The notes beneath the pieces were generated by a model that saw only the letters and a list, made by a program, of their open reading frames with translations, was not told where the DNA came from and searched no databases. Position numbers and translations under genes: made by a program. A stretch of 5,342 nt of DNA from an uncultured Spirochaetaceae bacterium (GTDB taxonomy: Bacteria; Spirochaetota; Spirochaetia; SZUA-6; Bin103): the NCBI GenBank assembly GCA_913043885.1, contig CAJWOB010000205.1, positions 1 through 5,342 of the forward strand, read 5' to 3'. Numbering within the stretch: the stretch's first letter is position 1; each line of letters starts with the position of its first letter. Positions 1-5,066 of this stretch are shown piece after piece.

Positions 1-891
1 CACCGGAACGCCAAAGGTAAGCGGCATTCCGGCCAGCGGCACGCTGCCCGGACTGCACAGCTCCACATCCGCCTCCACCGCCGCGGTGCCGCCGCCTGCA
101 GCGGTCTCGAAGCCGGCCAGCCGAAACTCGTGGTCCAGTTCCGCAGTGGCGCCGGCCGGTTCGGTCGCAGTGACATGCAGGGTATGCGCCGCGTCCGCGG
201 TGTCGGCGGTAACCGCCGGCAGGTCGAGCGCGTGCAACGTAGTAGCGGCCCCTGATTCCTGCTCCACCGGCTCGCCGTCGAGCGTGACGGCCAGTGTCGC
301 GGGGGGATAGGTGACGCAGTGGAGAGTGGCGCCGACAACCTCGCTGTCGGCCCCTCGAGCCGGCTCGACGTGAACCCGCTCGATGCGGGGCGCGAACGAG
401 CTTGCCTGTGGCGCCTCGGTGAGCATCACGAATCGCTCGATGCGGCAGGGGCCGCCGTCGGAGGTCGCAAACTGCACCCACTTGACGCGATCGTCGAACA
501 CGATCGGTTCCTCGATGATGAGCAGGTGGCGGCGATTGTCATGGCGGGTCGCCTCGATGCGCCCGACCGTTTCCGACCCGAGGCTGACCTCGAGCGGGAG
601 CTCGTAACCCACCTCGTCGTAGACGAGGGCTCCCAGGTAGTAGGTCCCGGGGAGGCTCGGATTCCGCGACGGCACGCGGAAGCGGTGACGGATCGTCGAT
701 GCCACCCCGGCGGCTACGATGGAAGGAGGGCGATAGACGCTGTAGTTGGTGTAAGCGGTCAAGCCCAGGTCGGGCACCCAGCCATCCATCGACTCCGAGT
801 CGATGGCCGGCCACGAGTGGTTGCCCGGGGTCGCCAGCAAGCTCTCGATCCGATCCTCCTCGGCGACGTCGATATAGGGGATTAGCTGCAT
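1..891 (-). CDS. Large multidomain protein, N-terminal 297 residues; probable PcRGLX/YetA-like (PL26-type) glycan lyase, cut by left edge
   Basis: The frame is open from the ATG at 891 to base 1 with no stop, so the C-terminal part lies outside the window. The start is well supported: an AGGAG Shine-Dalgarno sits 6 nt upstream. No signal peptide or membrane segment is visible in the N-terminus (MQLIPYIDVAEEDR). Residues about 65-160 are beta-rich (PGTYYLGALVYDEVGYELP, RHDNRRHLL, CRIERFVML) and look like a jelly-roll or carbohydrate-binding-like domain. Residues about 167-258 look like an Ig/fibronectin-type strand set (VTLDGEPV, HTLHVTATEP). The last visible stretch, about 272-297, ends in GMPLTFGVPV, which resembles the opening strand (PVTFGVPFPKG-like) of the N-terminal RIFT barrel in exo-rhamnogalacturonan lyases of the PcRGLX/YetA group. 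The lyase reading therefore rests on one short motif. The gene follows the dioxygenase by 28 bp on the same strand, so they probably form an operon. Presence of the gene is near certain; the function is tentative. Confidence 0.8.
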   Translation of the reverse strand, partial: MQLIPYIDVAEEDRIESLLATPGNHSWPAIDSESMDGWVPDLGLTAYTNYSVYRPPSIVAAGVASTIRHRFRVPSRNPSLPGTYYLGALVYDEVGYELPLEVSLGSETVGRIEATRHDNRRHLLIIEEPIVFDDRVKWVQFATSDGGPCRIERFVMLTEAPQASSFAPRIERVHVEPARGADSEVVGATLHCVTYPPATLAVTLDGEPVEQESGAATTLHALDLPAVTADTADAAHTLHVTATEPAGATAELDHEFRLAGFETAAGGGTAAVEADVELCSPGSVPLAGMPLTFGVPV

Positions 892-897
892 GGTGGG

Positions 898-902
898 CTC
901 CT
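898..902 (-). promoter_or_regulatory. Shine-Dalgarno AGGAG for the left-edge multidomain gene
   Basis: On the minus strand AGGAG lies 6 nt before the ATG at 891, inside the 28-bp gap after the dioxygenase stop. It is the clearest ribosome binding site in the window and fixes the start of a gene that is otherwise open-ended. It also favours translation from a shared transcript with the dioxygenase gene. Confidence 0.75.
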
Positions 903-919
903 GTGGGCCGCGGTGGCCG

Positions 920-1846
920 CTAGCAAATAAGCGCCTTCTTGCCGCCCAGACCGTGGCCCGCCGGCCGCTCACCAACCCATCGTTCGTCGATTGGCTCCGA
1001 GCTCAGCTGATAGCGGCTGTCGGACGACAGCCGGAAGCGGTCGGTTTGATTGTCGAGGCTGGCGTGCATCGTATGCATGGTGAAGACGAGCAGGTCGCCG
1101 GCGAGGAAGTCCGCGCTCAGCCAGCGCCCGCCCAGGCGCTCGCGTATGGCAATCGCGTCGACCTCGAATGCGCCGTTGTTGGCCCTTTCATCCCAGCGCT
1201 GCTCTCCGGATTCGATGGCGGCCGCATCGGGACCGTTGCTGCAGTATTCGTCGACATCCAGCTCGGCGTAGTCCAGCACCTGCTGGTTGCGGTGCGACGC
1301 CTCCAGGATGGTCAAACCGCCCATCTCCAGCGGGCAGTCGCCAATGGGGGTCCACGCGGTGAGAAGATCCGCGCTGCCCCGCCCCATGAACACCTTGTCA
1401 CAGTGCGGGTGGGTGGCGGTGTCGTCTCCCGGGGTCTTGGCCCGCAGCCAGGTGAAGTCGAAGTGTCGCACCGGGCCGCCAAACAGCTCCGTGAAGAAGT
1501 CGAGCATGCGCTCGCCATAGATGACGCTGTCGAGCGCGGCGTTGTCTTCCGCCAGCTCGTGGGCACTGCTGTTACTGGCCCCAGGACGAGCGACGCCCTC
1601 ATCCCACGGGGCGCCCTCGGCCAGCATGCCGAGCGCGCCCAGGCGTCGCAGCAGCTCGTCGCGTGCGGCCAGCACCTCACCTCGGTCGAGGAGCTGAGGC
1701 AAGTAGAGATACCCCTGCTCGTCAAGGAGGCCGCGCCAGGTGGCGAAATCGCCGTTGCTCGGGTCCGTCCTCTGCAGCGAACCGAATGCGGAGGGGGATA
1801 CGTCGAGGGGACGTCCCTGGTAGGTGGGTGCGGTAGTGGTGGGCAT
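920..1846 (-). CDS. Phytanoyl-CoA dioxygenase (PhyH) family Fe(II)/2-oxoglutarate-dependent oxygenase, 308 aa
   Basis: Family members hydroxylate small organic substrates using Fe(II), O2 and 2-oxoglutarate in the cytoplasm; the substrate cannot be read from sequence. Visible signatures, in order: the iron-binding HxD motif as H148-C-D150 (HPHCDK); the strand pair AWTPIGDCPLEMGGLTILEASHR at 164-186, in two parts typical of PhyH (WxPxGD, then GGLxxLxxSHR); and the distal half GDLLVFTMHTMHASLDNQ, giving H261 as third iron ligand, with R272 in RFRLSSDSRYQ as the likely 2-oxoglutarate-binding Arg. The facial triad is complete, so the enzyme is probably active. The segment from LDVDEYC (196) to GGRWLSADF (239-247) and the tail SSEPIDERWVGE are typical of a large bacterial PhyH subfamily. 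The ATG at 1846 is chosen because an upstream in-frame ATG at 2182 would add 112 low-complexity residues lying antisense to the divergent epimerase gene. No Shine-Dalgarno is evident at 1846. It heads a likely two-gene operon with the multidomain glycan protein. Confidence 0.9.
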   Translation of the reverse strand: MPTTTAPTYQGRPLDVSPSAFGSLQRTDPSNGDFATWRGLLDEQGYLYLPQLLDRGEVLAARDELLRRLGALGMLAEGAPWDEGVARPGASNSSAHELAEDNAALDSVIYGERMLDFFTELFGGPVRHFDFTWLRAKTPGDDTATHPHCDKVFMGRGSADLLTAWTPIGDCPLEMGGLTILEASHRNQQVLDYAELDVDEYCSNGPDAAAIESGEQRWDERANNGAFEVDAIAIRERLGGRWLSADFLAGDLLVFTMHTMHASLDNQTDRFRLSSDSRYQLSSEPIDERWVGERPAGHGLGGKKALIC

Positions 1847-1931
1847 CTGCGTGGCACCGCAATGTAGCCCATGGGTTGCCCGGTTTGGTAGCGGGGCGTC
1901 CCGGTCTACACTGCAGGCCGCGGCGCGTACC
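1847..1931. promoter_or_regulatory. Divergent intergenic promoter region between dioxygenase and epimerase genes
   Basis: These 85 bp separate two start codons facing outward and must hold promoters for both directions. On the plus strand, TTGGTA (1885-1890) and TACACT (1907-1912), 16 bp apart, match the -35 and -10 consensus at 4 of 6 positions each and would give a leader of about 13 nt for the gene starting at 1932. On the minus strand, TACATT (complement of 1861-1866) matches -10 at 4 of 6 and lies only 14 nt before the ATG at 1846; no convincing -35 is seen for it. Neither gene has a clear Shine-Dalgarno, which would fit short-leader or leaderless transcripts. The individual hexamers are weak calls; the region as a divergent promoter is a safe inference from gene orientation. 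Confidence 0.5.
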
Positions 1932-2702
1932 ATGAACGTCCTCGTAATCGGCGGTAACGGCATGATGGGTCCCTGGGTGGTCCCCGTCTTGGCCACCCGC
2001 CACCGGCTGCTCGTCACCGACATCAACGACCCACCACCAGATGCGGCGTTCGAGTATCGGCAGCTCGACGTGGCAGACGCCGCCGCGGTCGACTCGGCCG
2101 CGGCCGGCATGGACGCCATCGTCAACCTATCGGTGCTGCGCGCCGATCGCGACCTGGCGTTCCACGTGAACGTCCGCGGCAACTACAACCTGGCGCGGGC
2201 GGCGGCTCGCCACGGCGTACGACGGATCGTAAACACAGGGCCCCACAACCAGGTGATCGGTAGGTACCTCCCATGGGAGCACCGGCTGCACCCCGATCTA
2301 CCGCCGCGTTCGGGGACCGGACTGTACGGCCATACCAAGGCGCTGGGCCACGAGGTCCTACGCGTGTTCAGCGAGCGCTACGACCTGTACGTGCAGTCGC
2401 TGCTGTTTGCCGGGCTGCGAGTGCCAGGGAGCTGGTGGCTACGACCGAAGACGCGCGGCCGCAACTTCCCGCTAGGACAAGATCTCGACGGCGGCTACGT
2501 GGTCGCCTGGCCGGACGCCGCAACGGCGGTACGCGCCGCACTCGAGGTTGATCTGGCCACGCTGCCGTCGCGCTGCGAGAGCTACTTCGTGCTGCCGGAC
2601 CTTCCTCACGGCAAGTACTCGAGCGAGAAGACCGAGCGAGTGCTCGGCTGGAGAGCGACGTATCAACTAGAACAGTTCTGGAATCGCAGCGCCGACCTGT
2701 AG
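1932..2702 (+). CDS. NAD(P)-dependent epimerase/dehydratase family protein (extended SDR), 256 aa
   Basis: A Rossmann-fold sugar or sugar-acid oxidoreductase, epimerase or dehydratase of the extended short-chain dehydrogenase family; the precise substrate is not readable. The N-terminus MNVLVIGGNGMMG carries the dinucleotide-binding GxxGxxG (G7, G10, G13). The acidic D30 at the end of beta-2 (LLVTDIND) suggests NAD rather than NADP. LDVAD (45-49) is the usual adenine-contacting segment, and NVRGNYNLARAAARHGVRR (80-98) is the standard helix alpha-4 to beta-5 of epimerases. The catalytic pair Y132-xxx-K136 (YGHTK) is present. The Ser-rich strand end normally preceding VYG reads NTGPHNQVIG (101-110), so the catalytic Ser is replaced; T102 could serve. 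At 256 aa it is shorter than UDP-glucose 4-epimerases (about 330-340 aa) and closer to uronate-dehydrogenase-like proteins. The ATG at 1932 puts the glycine motif at the expected distance from the start; an in-frame ATG at 1824 would overlap the divergent gene. The SIS-domain gene follows 87 bp downstream. Confidence 0.88.
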   Translation: MNVLVIGGNGMMGPWVVPVLATRHRLLVTDINDPPPDAAFEYRQLDVADAAAVDSAAAGMDAIVNLSVLRADRDLAFHVNVRGNYNLARAAARHGVRRIVNTGPHNQVIGRYLPWEHRLHPDLPPRSGTGLYGHTKALGHEVLRVFSERYDLYVQSLLFAGLRVPGSWWLRPKTRGRNFPLGQDLDGGYVVAWPDAATAVRAALEVDLATLPSRCESYFVLPDLPHGKYSSEKTERVLGWRATYQLEQFWNRSADL

Positions 2703-2789
2703 GCGGCCAGCTTGGCGCGCACCGCCTGCCGGCGCCGGTAGCGGTCCGGTCGAGCCATCTCGCCCGCAAAGTGATACCGTCGCTGGAGC
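2703..2789 (+). other. Intergenic gap between epimerase and SIS-protein genes, with GC-rich hairpin
   Basis: The gap holds an imperfect inverted repeat: outer arms ACCGC (2721-2725) and GCGGT (2741-2745) enclose the self-complementary CCGGCGCCGG (2729-2738). A transcript could form a two-step stem with a 3x2 internal loop. No T-run follows, so it is not a classical intrinsic terminator. It could attenuate read-through, protect mRNA ends, or act as an operator. A weak GATACC preceded by TG (2772-2779) could be an extended -10 for the next gene, but only 3 of 6 bases match. The GGAG at 2785-2788 is too close to the ATG at 2790 for a normal Shine-Dalgarno. Confidence 0.4.
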
Positions 2790-3962
2790 ATGGCTAACCG
2801 AACGTACGCCGAGCAGTACCTGGACGCGATTCAGCTCGGGCTGGTGGGCCTGCACCAGGAGCTGCCAGAGATCAGCGCCGCCGCCACCGAGGCGGCGCGA
2901 CGCGCCTGCGCCGACGCAAGGGTGTGGGTGATGAGTGACGAGGTGGGGTTCGTCAGCGAGCTTCAGCACCGCGCCGGCGGCCTCATGATGTTGCGCGGCC
3001 TGCCCGGGGAGCACCTGACGCTCGACGATTCGGTGAGCGAGAACGACGCGGTAGTCGCGTCCACGCAGGCGCTGCACAGCGACCGCCAGGCCGCATTGCT
3101 GGATGGCCTGAGGGAACGCGGCGTCGCCGTGACGCTGATCGGATCAGCCGATGACCCGCTGCGCGGCCAGGCCGGCTCGTTCATCGACAACGGGCTGTCA
3201 CCCGGCACGGGTGCCGTTATCGACCACGGCGGCCGAATGATCTGTCCGGCGGCAAGCGCCATCAACGTGGCCGCCGGCTGGACCTGGTGCGTGGAGCTCG
3301 CCAACGCCTGTGCCGCGCTGGGCAGGGCACCGGTGTTCCTCATGAGTGGGGCACTGGCCTCCGGCTTCGATCGCAATCAGCAGCACGAGGGAAAACCGTT
3401 TCACAACGAGGGTGAGTACCAGCTCCTGCCGGCTCCCGCCGGGCAGAAGGGTGGCGAGTATCTGGCGGAGCTACAGCGCTGCTTTACCTCGATACGGGCA
3501 ACGGAGCTGGGACGACTGGATGAGATCGGAGCCGTGGCCGCGGCCACGCGCGAGGCGGGGCACACCGTGTGGTGCGCATCGATCGGCCACAACATGGGCG
3601 GACAGCGCGACCTGGAAGGCGACCCGGGCTTCTACCAAGTGGTGTTTCCGGAGGCCAACGAGGTGCCGCCGATGGCCGCCGGCGACTTCTACATCTACAA
3701 CGGCTACTACTTCTTCCCCGAGGAGGAGCTACGCGCGGCGCGCGCCATGGTGTCGCGATCCGCGTGGGTGATGGGTGGCCGGGAGATCGAGACGATCTAT
3801 CCCCATGACGGGGAGATCTTCGTCAACGCTTACTGGCGCTACGGCGACACCAGCCTGCACCTGCCCGGGTACGACGTCCGCGTCGTGCCGCCCTCCGGCG
3901 TAATCGCCACCGCCATGCTATGGCTGCTTCACGCGGCGGCAGCGGACCACATCGCGCCGTAG
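2790..3962 (+). CDS. SIS (sugar isomerase) domain protein with an apparent second SIS-like half, 390 aa
   Basis: SIS domains bind phosphosugars and act as isomerases or as sensors. Residues about 5-210 follow the order of COG4821-type SIS proteins: YLDAI at 10-14, a long helix, strand RVWVMSD (44-50), HRAGG (60-64), strand-turn ENDAVVASTQ (84-93), then RGVAVTLIGS (110-119), a FIDNG segment (131-135), CPAASAINVAAGWTW (152-166) and PVFLMSGALASGFDRN (181-196). The usual GTGHS turn after the first strand is replaced by SDEVG, and the usual S-x-S-G loop is not seen. Residues about 222-386 look like a degenerate second copy: YLAEL, AGHTVWCASIGHNMGG (256-271), a strand-helix AGDFYIYNGYYFFPEEEL, and PPSGVIATAMLWLL (367-380), which mirrors the CPAAS helix. 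The protein is cytoplasmic, with no signal or membrane segments. The start at 2790 places YLDAI at the normal N-terminal position; the Shine-Dalgarno is poor. It probably shares a transcript with the epimerase. The SIS assignment of the first half is fairly firm; the second half is inferred from pattern only. Confidence 0.82.
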   Translation: MANRTYAEQYLDAIQLGLVGLHQELPEISAAATEAARRACADARVWVMSDEVGFVSELQHRAGGLMMLRGLPGEHLTLDDSVSENDAVVASTQALHSDRQAALLDGLRERGVAVTLIGSADDPLRGQAGSFIDNGLSPGTGAVIDHGGRMICPAASAINVAAGWTWCVELANACAALGRAPVFLMSGALASGFDRNQQHEGKPFHNEGEYQLLPAPAGQKGGEYLAELQRCFTSIRATELGRLDEIGAVAAATREAGHTVWCASIGHNMGGQRDLEGDPGFYQVVFPEANEVPPMAAGDFYIYNGYYFFPEEELRAARAMVSRSAWVMGGREIETIYPHDGEIFVNAYWRYGDTSLHLPGYDVRVVPPSGVIATAMLWLLHAAAADHIAP

Positions 3963-3990
3963 GCGCGCAGGCGGACAAGCGCGCAGGGAG
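3963..3990. terminator. Convergent gene junction with GCGCGC hairpin / 9-bp direct repeat
   Basis: The 28 bp between the stop codons of the SIS gene and the dehydratase-like gene contain GCGCGCAGG twice (3963-3971 and 3979-3987). Because GCGCGC is self-complementary, the two copies also form a 6-bp GC-only stem with a 10-nt loop, readable on both strands. There is no T-tract on either side, so it is at best a non-canonical bidirectional terminator. The position at the meeting point of two convergent genes supports a transcription-end role; the structure alone could be chance in such GC-rich DNA. Confidence 0.35.
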
Positions 3991-4998
3991 CTAGGCCTCG
4001 AACGCCTGGAGCAGCCCACGGACGTAGCCGATAGCGAACGCCATCCCCTGGCTGCCTCGCTCGTCCTCGTACTCACTGTGCGGCACGTGGCCGGGAAGCA
4101 GGACGCCATCGAAGCCCACTTCGTCGAGGGTACGCAGCGCAGCCAGAAAGTCGCAGTCCGCCTCGTCGAGGTAGCACTCACGAAACGCCGGTACCGCGCC
4201 CTGCACCCCCTGCACATGCCCGTAGACGATATCGCCACACTCCCCGTGGTGACGGATGGCGGCCGGGATGTCGGTGCCCATCGCAGTCCAGTTGCCGAGG
4301 CACAGGTTCAGACCGCTCGCGGAGCTGCCGGCAATCTCCATTGCCCGCGCGTGACCCTCTGGCGAGCCGAACAGGCGTGGGATGCCGCCCAGCTCTTCCA
4401 CCGGCGGGTCGTCGGGATGCAGCGCCAGGCGCACACCAGATGCCTCGCACACCGGGACGATGGCGCGGATGAAGTACTCGTAGTTGGCCCACATCTCCTC
4501 GCGGGTGTAGACCCGGTCGCGAAACGGCGGCGCAGCCGCCGATAGCTTCGCGTCGAAGCTGGAGCTCATGCTGCCACCGCGGCCAGGCGTGGATAGCGAG
4601 GTGCGCCACGACCGCCGCTGCAGCTCCGGCTCGTTGACCATCCAGTTGTAGCCCAGCGCGGGGATGCCTGCGCGACCCATGCTCTCGATCGTCGCCGCCA
4701 CGTTCTCGATCTGCCGATCGCGTCCGGGCAGGCCGAGGATTATCTGGTCGCAGGCGGCGTTCGGCAGTGCGTTCTCGATCGCCGCCACCCGCATGCCGGC
4801 GTCCTCGCAGCGCTGCTTGGCGACAACGGTGCCGTGGTAGTCCCAGTGCGCGTCGGCGGAATCGAGGTTGTCGGGTGCAAAACGAGTCTCGTGGTCGGGC
4901 AGTGACCCCTCGCTGAGGACCACGTCCTGAACGCCGTACTGCGCCAGGTAGCGAAGGTAGCGGTCGTCCGGGCGGTCGTAGGCGCAAATGCGAATCAT
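3991..4998 (-). CDS. Mannonate dehydratase (UxuA)-like TIM-barrel protein with substituted metal-ligand Asp, 335 aa
   Basis: UxuA converts D-mannonate to 2-keto-3-deoxygluconate in hexuronate catabolism, using a divalent metal held by His, Cys, His and Asp. Three ligands are visible at family spacing: H194 in LALHPDDPP, C233 in LNLCLGNW and H261 in IVYGHVQGV. The fourth, normally Asp in the RPDHG motif, aligns with G303 in LLPGHVPH; the adjacent His (304) is kept. GIPRLF (205-210) and the GFDGVLL strand are also family-typical. At 335 aa it is shorter than E. coli UxuA (394). Function may therefore be altered: another acid dehydratase or isomerase of the xylose-isomerase-like superfamily is possible. 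The ATG at 4998 is preferred because it starts directly at the first barrel strand (MIRICAYDRPDD) with GGA close upstream; an in-frame ATG at 5016 would add six residues, and a stop lies eight codons before that. It follows the right-edge gene by 68 bp on the same strand and meets the SIS gene tail to tail. Confidence 0.85.
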   Translation of the reverse strand: MIRICAYDRPDDRYLRYLAQYGVQDVVLSEGSLPDHETRFAPDNLDSADAHWDYHGTVVAKQRCEDAGMRVAAIENALPNAACDQIILGLPGRDRQIENVAATIESMGRAGIPALGYNWMVNEPELQRRSWRTSLSTPGRGGSMSSSFDAKLSAAAPPFRDRVYTREEMWANYEYFIRAIVPVCEASGVRLALHPDDPPVEELGGIPRLFGSPEGHARAMEIAGSSASGLNLCLGNWTAMGTDIPAAIRHHGECGDIVYGHVQGVQGAVPAFRECYLDEADCDFLAALRTLDEVGFDGVLLPGHVPHSEYEDERGSQGMAFAIGYVRGLLQAFEA

Positions 4999-5011
4999 CG
5001 TTCCGGGCCAC

Positions 5012-5041
5012 AGCATGCGGGCGGCCCCGAGGGTGCGTCAA
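5012..5041 (-). promoter_or_regulatory. Weak promoter candidate for the mannonate-dehydratase-like gene
   Basis: On the minus strand TTGACG (complement of 5036-5041) matches the -35 consensus at 5 of 6 positions. Eighteen bp later CATGCT (complement of 5012-5017) matches -10 at only 3 of 6. If real, transcription would begin just before the ATG at 4998, and the alternative ATG at 5016, which lies inside the -10, could not be used. The weak -10 keeps this speculative; read-through from the upstream gene is the simpler alternative. Confidence 0.2.
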
Positions 5042-5047
5042 TCTGGC

Positions 5048-5063
5048 GGCGTGGCGCCATGCC
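5048..5063. repeat. 16-bp near-perfect palindrome GGCGTGGCGCCATGCC
   Basis: The two 8-bp halves are inverted repeats with one mismatched pair, centred on GGCGCC. It lies 3 bp after the stop of the right-edge gene and upstream of the TTGACG hexamer that might serve the dehydratase-like gene. Its size and symmetry would suit a dimeric regulator's operator or an RNA hairpin at the gene end. No T-run follows in the direction of transcription. Chance is a serious alternative in this base composition. Confidence 0.3.
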
Positions 5064-5066
5064 CAA

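Noticed and set aside
319..885. Plus-strand open frame of 188 codons opposite the left-edge gene
   Set aside because: The minus strand is open through all 891 bases with a strong Shine-Dalgarno and beta-domain-like protein sequence; the plus-strand product is Arg/His/Asp-rich with no motif.
890..1867. Long plus-strand open frame of 325 codons opposite the dioxygenase
   Set aside because: It is antisense to a gene with a complete PhyH motif set; the translation has no recognisable domain, and long antisense frames are common in GC-rich coding DNA.
1847..2182. N-terminal extension of the dioxygenase to an ATG at 2182
   Set aside because: The 112 extra residues are low-complexity Ala/Ser/Arg sequence lying antisense to the epimerase's conserved GxxGxxG region; PhyH proteins of this subfamily start near 1846.
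2721..2745. Rho-independent terminator after the epimerase gene
   Set aside because: The inverted repeat lacks a following T-run and has an internal loop; it is kept only as a hairpin of unknown role.
2667..3077. Minus-strand 136-codon frame opposite the start of the SIS gene
   Set aside because: No motif is seen, and the plus strand carries the SIS domain pattern across the same bases.
4178..5041. Minus-strand 287-codon frame overlapping the mannonate-dehydratase-like gene
   Set aside because: It is Arg/Pro-rich shadow sequence in another frame of a gene with clear HPDDPP and metal-ligand motifs.
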